Positions 16,406 through 23,548 of a stretch of DNA of 64,000 nt are shown here, one piece after another. This DNA comes from UTCHB3 sp964371075 (GTDB lineage: Bacteria > Bacteroidota > Ignavibacteria > Ignavibacteriales > Ignavibacteriaceae): positions 496,001 to 560,000 of the forward strand of contig CAYJKN010000002.1 in assembly GCA_964371075.1 (NCBI GenBank). The letters are read 5' to 3'. The notes beneath the pieces were generated by a model. That model had not been told where the DNA came from and made no database searches. It worked only from the letters and a program-made list of their open reading frames with translations. The position numbers and the translations under genes were made by a program. Each line of letters starts with the position of its first letter. Positions within the stretch are counted from its first letter, which is position 1.

Positions 16406-18952
16406 TTATCCGGGTGGTCGTATAAAACATTCCATTGACCCGTTTGGTTGAGGTTTGGGGACATTCCATTTCTCAAATTCCATGACATTTTTTTGAGTTG
16501 GCACCGAGCGCTTCTGTTTGCATTGAGGAAAGTTTGAGCAACCAAGAAATATCGAATTATCTTTGTTGTTTATGCGTGTCAGTAGTCTACCATTACAATC
16601 TGGCGAAGGGCATGCCTGATAATTGATATAGATACCTTGCATTTCCTCGATAAATGGTGAGAGATTATTCACAGTATAAAGAATATATACAACATTTTTG
16701 GTACGAGTAAGCGCTACATAAAATAGTCGTCTCTCTTCAGCGTTCATGATCTCATCGTTTTGCGCAAGCACAAGATTTAGCACAGGGTCATCCTCTTTTG
16801 AGCAAGGAAAGGTATTACCGTTGACATTCCAAAGAATAGTGAAATCAGCTTCTGCACCTTTTGCCGCATGCACAGTCCTGTACGCAATATCATATTTATG
16901 ATATTTCCTAAAAACAGGTTGTATAAAATGCTGAATATCTGTTTTGAATCTGCCGAGGATTAATATTGAAGTCTTGTTGTCACCCCTCGTTTTGTGTATT
17001 TCATCTAGGATATAATTCAGGGGATCATTAACTGGCAAAGAAGAACCAGGTTTGGAATAAAAATAGTCCGGATATACTGACACAAGCTTTATTGAACCAT
17101 TTATCTGCGTCTTTGTGGATGTAATATTTTTCTTGATCTGAGACGGATTTGCCATTACAAAATTTGAGGAAGCATCAGCAATTTCCTGCGAGAACCTGAA
17201 TGTAGTTTCGAGTCTGGTTATCTCTGCTTTACCGAAATAGTTCTCAAAGTTAGTCATCATGCTAACATCCACACCAGCGAATCGGTATATTGATTGCCAA
17301 TCATCTCCGACGCCGAATAATTTAATGCTTGGATTGTTTTGTAGAATTGCCTTGATAAGTCTCATTTGTCCAACGGAAAGATCCTGAAACTCATCAATAA
17401 GTATATAATCAATTGCTAAGTCGGGTTTTTCCTCAATGATAAAGTCGGTGGCTTTATTCACCATATCGGAAAAATCAATCAGATTATTGATCCGTAAATA
17501 TTCTTCATATCCTATCAACAGGGGTTCTATCAGGTTGACAAATACCTCATATCTTCTTCCCAATTTATTCTTCGAGATTTTTTCGCGTAAATCGTCTACT
17601 GAAAGGGAACATGACCTGATTAGAGTAATAAAAGTTGAAATGAGGGTTATCATATTCTTGAAAGAACTTGACTCTTTCAATCTAATGAAAACTTCTTCCG
17701 GATTATTCAGCTTGATACCATGACTTGATAAACTTTTCCCAAGTTCCTTAAGAAGAGTACCATCCTTTACTTGAAACGAAAATGTCTGAATTAGTAAGGT
17801 ACCATTTGCTTTATGAAGTTTTAGTTTCCAATTCCTTTGTTCGTTGTACAGTTGACTTGCCGATTTTCGTCCCTGTCCTGAAAAAAAAGGGGGTACATCC
17901 CCACGCTCATTAATTAAAGCGAAATGCTCAATCCAGATGCCATAATCTTTTAGATAAAAGTCAGGTTTGTAATTTTCATACTCGGTACCGTCATTGGTGG
18001 TGTAACACTTCTCATACTCGTAGTTTACACCATGCAAATAGAGAAAATTAGCAATAATAATTTCCTCATTACTACGGTAAATTTTGCCGTCAAGGGCTAA
18101 TTCTTTTTGGGTTGCTCGAATTTGCTCAGATTCTTTTCTGTATTCGTCAGTTGTTTTTGGAAACGGAAGGTGCACCATCAGAAACTCAACAAATTCTCCC
18201 TGATAATCCAGATCACTGACATTTTTACTGATCTCGGTTTCGAAGAACTTTCCGAATTCTGAAGAATCTCTTTGTTCAGGGGTCATTTCGGAAACTTTGG
18301 AAATATTTCCTGCTAATTCCCGAATGACATTTAGTCCAAATGAACTTATAGTCCTGACTGTTATCTCTTTTCCAGTTATCGCTTTTAAACGCTGTCTCAT
18401 TTCATCAACAGCGACCTTGGTAAAAGAAAGTGCAAGAATTCTGGCAGGGTTAACCCCCAACCTCTCTGTCAAATAAACAATTTTTGTAACAAGGGTACTT
18501 GTTTTTCCAGTACCAGCCCCTGCGACCACCAAGTGTCTGAACTCATCAATAATCACAGCCTCGCACTGCTTCTCTGTGAGAGGAAGACCGTTAACTCTTT
18601 GAAAAAGAGCGGTGCATAATTCGGTTTCGTTTTGGATGAAAGTCCTATTAAAAACACTTCGAGTTTGATCCAAGGCAGCAAATTCAGTCTTGTATCTATC
18701 TATCAGTTCAATGTTTATCCTTTTAACTGGAATTATCTTGAGTATAGGAGGAGTCGAAGGTGGGTCAATTGATTTAGCTTTAAGTTCATTGAAACTGTGA
18801 AAAGTCCAGTACCTAAGCCCCTGAGTTATTTTCTCCAATTCCGAAAAAAAAGCTCTTATCGGAGCAATAGTTTTGCTTGTCTGTTTGGAGAAATAGAACC
18901 AAACTCCAATGTACAATATCGATAAGATGAGCGCGGAAATGTAGTAGATCAA
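16406..18952 (-). CDS. UvrD/HelD-like superfamily 1 helicase with nuclease-like insert and zinc finger
   Basis: 848 residues. An N-terminal hydrophobic segment (about 5-21) precedes the helicase core: Q motif LTEKQ (about 125), Walker A GAGTGKTS (145-152), ALSFTKVAVDEM, DYILIDEFQDLS (Walker B), VGDDWQSIYRFAG and FYVALTRTKN. Between core motifs, about residues 295-400, lies NEEIIIANFL...YKPDFYL...IWIEHFAL, matching the E, PD and ExK-like positions of PD-(D/E)XK nucleases with the last Lys replaced. The C-terminus has a topoisomerase-type zinc ribbon (CPSPDC ... GCSNFPQC). This order is that of DNA helicase IV (HelD)-like proteins. It is convergent with the retron RT at 13 bases; a role in defence or repair is inferred. 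Confidence 0.88.
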   Translation of the reverse strand: MIYYISALILSILYIGVWFYFSKQTSKTIAPIRAFFSELEKITQGLRYWTFHSFNELKAKSIDPPSTPPILKIIPVKRINIELIDRYKTEFAALDQTRSVFNRTFIQNETELCTALFQRVNGLPLTEKQCEAVIIDEFRHLVVAGAGTGKTSTLVTKIVYLTERLGVNPARILALSFTKVAVDEMRQRLKAITGKEITVRTISSFGLNVIRELAGNISKVSEMTPEQRDSSEFGKFFETEISKNVSDLDYQGEFVEFLMVHLPFPKTTDEYRKESEQIRATQKELALDGKIYRSNEEIIIANFLYLHGVNYEYEKCYTTNDGTEYENYKPDFYLKDYGIWIEHFALINERGDVPPFFSGQGRKSASQLYNEQRNWKLKLHKANGTLLIQTFSFQVKDGTLLKELGKSLSSHGIKLNNPEEVFIRLKESSSFKNMITLISTFITLIRSCSLSVDDLREKISKNKLGRRYEVFVNLIEPLLIGYEEYLRINNLIDFSDMVNKATDFIIEEKPDLAIDYILIDEFQDLSVGQMRLIKAILQNNPSIKLFGVGDDWQSIYRFAGVDVSMMTNFENYFGKAEITRLETTFRFSQEIADASSNFVMANPSQIKKNITSTKTQINGSIKLVSVYPDYFYSKPGSSLPVNDPLNYILDEIHKTRGDNKTSILILGRFKTDIQHFIQPVFRKYHKYDIAYRTVHAAKGAEADFTILWNVNGNTFPCSKEDDPVLNLVLAQNDEIMNAEERRLFYVALTRTKNVVYILYTVNNLSPFIEEMQGIYINYQACPSPDCNGRLLTRINNKDNSIFLGCSNFPQCKQKRSVPTQKNVMEFEKWNVPKPQPNGSMECFIRPPG

Positions 18953-19154
18953 TTAAAATAGCCAGTTAAAATAAATTTTTAAAGAATTGCAAATTTTGCT
19001 CACAATTTAAGCATTCCAATCAATAAGTCAAAAATCTTTACTAACCTGTAAGGCTGAACAGCGATTTACCCAATTTACTTTATTTCAGTAGCACATTTTT
19101 TCTTATTACCTGGATTTCATTATTCTAGGACTTTGTCGTTTTGATTACTTTCAC
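18953..19154. other. Gene-free stretch upstream of the helicase
   Basis: The first 200 bases of a 905-base region without a credible gene (18953-19857). It is A/T-rich and presumably carries the helicase promoter on the minus strand. No element stands out before the tandem hairpins at 19155. Confidence 0.4.
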
Positions 19155-19270
19155 AATTGTCTATACAGTGTGTAGACAATTCACTTTTCATTGTTCACCA
19201 ATTGTCTCTACACCGTAGAGACTATTCGCTTTTTATTGTTAGCCAATTGTCGCTTCATGAAACGACAATT
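19155..19270. repeat. Three 45-bp tandem units, each with a different but paired hairpin
   Basis: Units begin at 19155, 19200 and 19245, exactly 45 bases apart, each with CAATTGTC and separated by TTCNCTTTTNATTGTT-like spacers. The hairpins are AATTGTCTATACA.../TGTAGACAATT, GTCTCTA/TAGAGAC and AATTGTCG/CGACAATT. Loop-proximal bases differ between units while pairing is kept, so the structure looks conserved rather than the sequence. Length and number do not fit a CRISPR array. Role unknown. Confidence 0.7.
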
Positions 19271-19455
19271 TAAAAATGTCGAAATCTCTCCATAAACGGC
19301 ATTTTATCAATATTTTCACCGTTGATTCCCCGATCACTAAGTCTCCTACCAAACTCCATTCTTTCCAATTACCCATAACTACTCGATATTGCTATAACGG
19401 CATAGAATTCCCATTCCGATCGTGCGGATTTGAGATTGGGCAGGGAATATTTATT

Positions 19456-19545
19456 TTTCTACGAACATGCCACCTGCCCAGGCAGGTTTTAAGGGATAGG
19501 AGATTCAAATTATTTCTACGAATATGCCACCTGCCCAGGCAGGCT
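19456..19545. repeat. Direct repeat with CCTGCCCAGGCAGG hairpin, two copies
   Basis: TTCTACGAACATGCCACC and TTCTACGAATATGCCACC each run into CTGCCCAGGCAGG, forming CCTGCC/GGCAGG stems at 19473-19486 and 19530-19543, 57 bases apart. They sit inside a long but implausible reading frame and are taken as intergenic repeats. Confidence 0.65.
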
Positions 19546-19547
19546 TT

Positions 19548-19795
19548 TATAAAATCATCCGTGAAAATCTATGTTAAATCCGTGGAATCCGTGGAACTAT
19601 CGCTCTTACGGTTAGGAGTGTTGCAGACGGCAATCGGGACGCTACGAATATCAATTCCTCTTCGAGGAAAATTATGGTTCAATAATCGAAAAAAATCCGT
19701 GGAAATCAGAGTTAAATCCGTGTAATCCGCGGAACTATTAAAATCCTCCCTCTGCGTAACTCCGTTTAATCTGTGTGTATCTGCGTCCCCTTAAA
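19548..19795. repeat. Dispersed intergenic repeat, copy 2 (TCCGTGGAATCCGTGG type)
   Basis: A mosaic of phrases shared with other gaps: ATCCGTGAAAATCTATG and AATCCGTGGAATCCGTGG (compare 11941-11985 on the other strand), GGCAATCGGGACG (compare 12009-12021 inverted) and CTCTGCGTAACTCCGTTTAA at 19750-19769, which recurs inverted near 56825-56843. These repeats are non-coding. Confidence 0.7.
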
Positions 19796-19857
19796 AATAT
19801 CATCATCCATTACCTGTTAATTTCCTATTTTTTGATTTTGAATTAATCAGGAAAAGT

Positions 19858-20865
19858 TTGTCGCGGAGTTTATTGATCCCAACACCACAAGGATTATACT
19901 GTCCTGCTGGTGATTTCCATATTGATCCACATGGACCGGTAGATCGGGCTATCATTTCACATGGTCACAGCGATCATGCCAGAAAAGTTGCCAAAAAATA
20001 TCTCGCCCACAAAGATTCCGCCGGGATTCTCCGTGCCCGTCTTGGTAGAGGTATATCTCTTTCAACTCTTGAATATGGCGAGTCTCTTACCATAAATGGT
20101 GTTCAGGTTACCCTGTTTCCTGCGGGACATCTGCTTGGTTCATCTCAAATTTGTTGTGAATATAAAGGAAATGTCACTGTATTTACGGGAGATTTTGGTA
20201 CTACAAAAAACGATACATGTGAACCATTCCAACCGGTAAAATGTGATACTTTTATTCCTGAGTCCACTTTTGGGCTTCCTTTGTATGAATGGACCGATCC
20301 TGAAATTGTTTATCAAGAAATAAATGACTGGTGGAGGCAGAACAGGGAGAAGGGACTTGCCTCCGTCCTCTACTGTTACTCTCTTGGGAAAGCCCAGCGG
20401 ATATTAAGTACACTCAATACATCGATTGCACCAATAATCGTTCATCAATCAGTTGATCAAATGAATGATTGTTATCGGGAAGCGGGAATAAATCTTCCAC
20501 AAACATTGAAGGGCTGGGATAAAAAGGGGAAACCTTCTGATGACGGAGCTATAATTTTGGCACCTCAATCTGCCATTTCAGGTGACTGGCGCACTTTCCC
20601 GGGTAAATATTCCACAGGATTTGCATCAGGCTGGATGCTCCTTAAAAAAATGAGAAAAATTGGGGATATCGATAAAGGGTTTGTGCTTTCAGATCATGCC
20701 GACTGGAGTGGATTATTAAATGCAGTTAAAGAAACAGGTGCTGAAAGAGTATATCCCACTCATGGGTTCACACATCAGTTTGCGAGATATTTGAGGGACT
20801 TTGGTTATGATGCTTCCCCATTGGAGACAACATCCTCAGATGAAAAAACGCCCGGAGAAGGTTAA
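19858..20865 (+). CDS. Ligase-associated DNA exonuclease (metallo-beta-lactamase fold)
   Basis: 335 residues from a TTG with AGGA upstream. The family opening LYCPAGDFHIDP is followed by the metal motif SHGHSDHAR (HxHxDH, about residue 38), PAGHLLGSSQ, FTGDFG (metal Asp, about 121), an STFGLPLY segment and C-terminal VLSDHADW and YPTHGF. This is the beta-CASP-type exonuclease usually encoded with an ATP-dependent DNA ligase, a DEXH helicase and a phosphoesterase in a repair cluster. Here only the ligase homologue follows, 2 bases downstream; the helicase and phosphoesterase are missing from this site. Probably acts in DNA end processing. Confidence 0.88.
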   Translation: MSRSLLIPTPQGLYCPAGDFHIDPHGPVDRAIISHGHSDHARKVAKKYLAHKDSAGILRARLGRGISLSTLEYGESLTINGVQVTLFPAGHLLGSSQICCEYKGNVTVFTGDFGTTKNDTCEPFQPVKCDTFIPESTFGLPLYEWTDPEIVYQEINDWWRQNREKGLASVLYCYSLGKAQRILSTLNTSIAPIIVHQSVDQMNDCYREAGINLPQTLKGWDKKGKPSDDGAIILAPQSAISGDWRTFPGKYSTGFASGWMLLKKMRKIGDIDKGFVLSDHADWSGLLNAVKETGAERVYPTHGFTHQFARYLRDFGYDASPLETTSSDEKTPGEG

Positions 20866-20867
20866 AG

Positions 20868-21770
20868 TTGAAAGCTTTTACCGCACTTTTCAGAAGGCTT
20901 GAGGAGACTTCCGACCAAAGATTGAGGAAGGATATTTTAATCGATTATTTTAAATTATCATCTGCCGAAGAAAAAACATCAACAATCGATTTCCTCTCAG
21001 GTAACCGCCCCAAAAGATTAATGGATATGACAACACTCAGAGACAGGATTCCTGAAGTAACTGGTCTTCCTGAGTGGTTGATTGAAGAAAACCACAGACA
21101 TTCCGGCGATTGGGCAGAAGTAATTTCTCTACTCATAAAACCAACCATAATAAACAAGGAGATGAGCCTCTCCTCATGGATCGCTGAAGTTGAACGACTA
21201 CGAAATTTGGATCCTACGCAAAAAATAGAGGGTGTATTCACTTCACTTCAGTCAGTCTCAAATGATGAAAGATATTTCCTGACTAAATTGTTCACCGGTG
21301 GAACCCGACTTAAAATCGCCGCCGATTTGTTAATACATTACCATAAAATTGCATCCGGGGTTCAAGGGGAAATTGTTGATGGCACTCTTACTGAGAGAGG
21401 TATATTTCATAAAGTTATGGCTGTTCTACTTTATGTGAAATATGGAAGAGGTGCAAGCGTGGAATATTCCTTTGCAGTAAAAAAGGGGGACGGGCTGGTC
21501 ACTTTAACAAAAATAGCATCAGAGGGTGAAGTTGAATTTGACAAGGAAGTTGCTTCTTTTGTAAAAACCAATACTATCGAAAAATTTGGCCCGGTAATTT
21601 CTGTGAAACCTGAAATGGTTTTCGAAATTGGGTTTGATGGAGTTCGGTTCTCTTCACGGCATAAGTGTGGTGTTTCGCTTGTTTCGCCGAGGATAATCCG
21701 GCTTCTGAAGGAAACCTCATCACAGGATATCGCCTCTATCGAATATGTCTCTGCTCTCATCTCCGATTGA
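20868..21770 (+). CDS. ATP-dependent DNA ligase homologue lacking the catalytic adenylation domain
   Basis: 300 residues from a TTG with GGAGAAGG upstream; bacterial ligases of this type have about 530. Residues 1-165 match the N-terminal DNA-binding domain (MKAFTALFRRLEETSD, LSGNRPKRLMD, GLPEWLIEE, FLTKLFTGGTRLKIA). Residues about 190-285 match the C-terminal end of the same ligases (VMAVLLYVKYGRG, YSFAVKKGDGLVTLTK, FGPVISVKPEMVFEIGFDGVRFSSRHKCGV), i.e. the OB-fold with motif VI region. The intervening 200-odd residues with the nucleotide-binding KxDG motif and motifs III-V are absent, yet the frame is open throughout. It cannot ligate by the known mechanism. It may be a structural partner of the exonuclease or a remnant. 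Confidence 0.82.
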   Translation: MKAFTALFRRLEETSDQRLRKDILIDYFKLSSAEEKTSTIDFLSGNRPKRLMDMTTLRDRIPEVTGLPEWLIEENHRHSGDWAEVISLLIKPTIINKEMSLSSWIAEVERLRNLDPTQKIEGVFTSLQSVSNDERYFLTKLFTGGTRLKIAADLLIHYHKIASGVQGEIVDGTLTERGIFHKVMAVLLYVKYGRGASVEYSFAVKKGDGLVTLTKIASEGEVEFDKEVASFVKTNTIEKFGPVISVKPEMVFEIGFDGVRFSSRHKCGVSLVSPRIIRLLKETSSQDIASIEYVSALISD

Positions 21771-21865
21771 ACTTTTTTAGTGGAATTAATGTTATAACAC
21801 ATAGCAGAGATTCAGAATAGGCATTTTTATGTCATTTCAGAAAAATAAAAAAAATATAAAATAGT

Positions 21866-21903
21866 TGTTGCAACATTAAATGTTTTAACATATATTAACA
21901 TAT
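21866..21903. promoter_or_regulatory. Palindromes upstream of yceI-marR (candidate MarR operator)
   Basis: TGTTGCAACA (21866-21875) is a perfect palindrome overlapping a second, AACATTAAATGTT (21872-21884), followed by the direct repeat TTAACATAT at 21885 and 21895. They lie 40-77 bases before the yceI start. MarR proteins usually bind such palindromes and regulate their own operon; binding by the MarR encoded downstream is inferred. Confidence 0.5.
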
Positions 21904-21942
21904 CAATTTTATTTAATTATTACCCATAACATGGAGAACCAA

Positions 21943-22527
21943 ATGAAGAGATCTTTTCTCGCATTATCGCTTGTCGTCATTTTTGCCGGCTCACTATTTT
22001 CACAGTCATCATGGACATTTGACAAAACCCACACAAAAATTGGTTTTAGTGTAGATTATATGCTTATCACTGATGTAACCGGATATTTCAAAAAATTTGA
22101 TGGTTCAGTTACTACCGCAAAAGAAGATTTTGTTGATGCTTTGGTCAGTTTTACTGTTGATGCAACAACTGTTGATACCGACGAACCCAAAAGAGACGAA
22201 CATTTAAAAAGCGAAGACTTTTTTCATACACAAAAATTTCCTAATTTTACTTTTAAAAGTACTTCAATGAAGAAAGTTAAGGGAAACAACTACAAATTAG
22301 TGGGAAATTTGACCATGAGAGGTGTAACAAAATCGGTTAGCCTTGATGGTACATTTGGTGGAGTGAAAAAAGATCCCTGGGGAAACACAAAAGCCGGTTT
22401 CAAACTGACAGGCAAAGTGAACAGAAAAGACTATGGCATCAACTGGAGTAAATCACTCGATGGTGGAGGTTTTGTGGTTGGTGACGATGTCACATTAAAC
22501 ATAAATGTAACACTCATTAAAAAGTAA
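21943..22527 (+). CDS. YceI-family periplasmic lipid-binding protein
   Basis: The ATG at 21943 is preferred over that at 21931 because GGAG lies 7 bases upstream of it and the signal peptide then starts directly (MKRSFLALSLVVIFAGSLFSQ). The mature part shows YceI hallmarks: WTFDKTHTKIGFSVDYMLITDVTGYFKKFDG, DEPKRDEHLKSEDFF, FPNFTFKST, LTMRGVTKSV and RKDYGINW. YceI proteins are lipocalin-like barrels that bind isoprenoid or polar lipids. Two bases separate it from a MarR regulator, a frequent pairing. Confidence 0.92.
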   Translation: MKRSFLALSLVVIFAGSLFSQSSWTFDKTHTKIGFSVDYMLITDVTGYFKKFDGSVTTAKEDFVDALVSFTVDATTVDTDEPKRDEHLKSEDFFHTQKFPNFTFKSTSMKKVKGNNYKLVGNLTMRGVTKSVSLDGTFGGVKKDPWGNTKAGFKLTGKVNRKDYGINWSKSLDGGGFVVGDDVTLNINVTLIKK

Positions 22528-22529
22528 AA

Positions 22530-22979
22530 ATGCGTTTAGAAGACGAAATAAAACAAAAAAAGTTCAGAAACGAGTTTCAGAAGACGGCTGTTAATCTGAT
22601 CTATACCACAAACTGGATAGAGGCAAAATTTGCACCGTTGATGAAGGAATTTGGTCTCACAGTCCAACAATTTAATATTCTCAGGATATTAAGAGGGCAG
22701 TACCCGACTCCTGCAACCATAAATCTGCTCAAGGAGAGGATGCTCGACAAAATGTCGGATGCCTCACGGCTTGTGGACAGACTGCTTGAAAAAGGTTATC
22801 TATCCCGAAAAGTATGTGGTAAAGACAGGCGCAGAGTGGATATTCTGATTACCAGAGAGGGTCTTGATCTTCTCGAAAAAATTGATGTTCACGAACAGAA
22901 ATTTTATGCAGAATTAAACAATCTGACTGCGGAAGAAGCGGTTTTGTTAAACAGTCTTCTCGACAAGTTTCGAGGGTAG
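22530..22979 (+). CDS. MarR-family transcriptional regulator
   Basis: 149 residues. The winged helix-turn-helix is visible: LTVQQFNILRILRGQYPTPATINLLKERM, MSDASRLVDRLLEKGYLSRKV and the wing CGKDRRRVDILITREGLDLL with the DxR signature. It is the second gene of a two-gene operon closed by a strong terminator. Likely a homodimeric repressor of this operon acting on the upstream palindromes; its ligand is unknown. Confidence 0.92.
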   Translation: MRLEDEIKQKKFRNEFQKTAVNLIYTTNWIEAKFAPLMKEFGLTVQQFNILRILRGQYPTPATINLLKERMLDKMSDASRLVDRLLEKGYLSRKVCGKDRRRVDILITREGLDLLEKIDVHEQKFYAELNNLTAEEAVLLNSLLDKFRG

Positions 22980-22999
22980 AATTTTATATCCTTTTTGTT

Positions 23000-23033
23000 A
23001 AAAGCTGCCTGCATTTCAGGCAGCTTTTTTTTG
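23000..23033 (+). terminator. Rho-independent terminator after marR
   Basis: Perfect 12-bp stem AAAAGCTGCCTG/CAGGCAGCTTTT with a 5-base loop, followed by a run of T. Confidence 0.93.
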
Positions 23034-23117
23034 TTTATAATCGTAAAAAATATTTGTTAGTTTGTCATTTTTTTCCGATGTTTTATAACTTGATTTATTA
23101 TATTTTGGACAAAAAAG

Positions 23118-23528
23118 ATGAATCTAACACACATAGAACACATTGGAATCGCAGTAGAAAATATGGAAAATGCGATTGCATATTATGAGAATATATTGGG
23201 TCTGAAATGCTACAAAATTGAAGAAGTGGCAGATCAGAAAGTTAAAACCGCCTTCTTTCAAATTGGGCAGACCAAAATTGAACTCCTCGAATCAACCTCA
23301 CCTGACGGACCTGTCGCTAAATTTATCGAAAAAAAAGGACCCGGAATTCATCACATCGCTTTTGCTTCCTCCGGACTGCAAGAATGTTTGGATGATATTG
23401 CTGAAAAAGGAGTTGCACTTATTGACAAACAACCGAGAAAAGGTGCTGAAGGGCTAAATATTGCTTTTCTTCACCCTAAATCAACTTTAGGTGTTCTCAC
23501 TGAACTTTGTGAACACCCTCAAAATTAA
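23118..23528 (+). CDS. mce: Methylmalonyl-CoA epimerase
   Basis: 136 residues of the vicinal-oxygen-chelate fold: HIEHIGIAVENMENAIAYYENILG, KTAFFQIGQTKIELLES, GPGIHHIAFA and FLHPKSTLGVLTELCE. Metal ligands are expected at His (HIGIAV), Gln/Glu and His (IHHIAF) with a C-terminal Glu. The enzyme interconverts the two methylmalonyl-CoA epimers and links propionyl-CoA to succinyl-CoA. It is the first of five genes that with the decarboxylase form a propionate branch. Mutase genes are not in the window. Confidence 0.93.
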   Translation: MNLTHIEHIGIAVENMENAIAYYENILGLKCYKIEEVADQKVKTAFFQIGQTKIELLESTSPDGPVAKFIEKKGPGIHHIAFASSGLQECLDDIAEKGVALIDKQPRKGAEGLNIAFLHPKSTLGVLTELCEHPQN

Positions 23529-23548
23529 ATTCGGATACCGAGAGTTAT

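Noticed and set aside
19155..19270. Possible CRISPR array
   Set aside because: Only three 45-base units, with variable bases within paired stems rather than constant repeats and unique spacers, and no cas genes.
19276..19725. Open frame of 149 codons in the repeat-rich gap
   Set aside because: It is built from the two CCTGCCCAGGCAGG repeats and the CCGTGGAATCC repeats; the translated CHLPRQ duplicates come from these, not from a protein.
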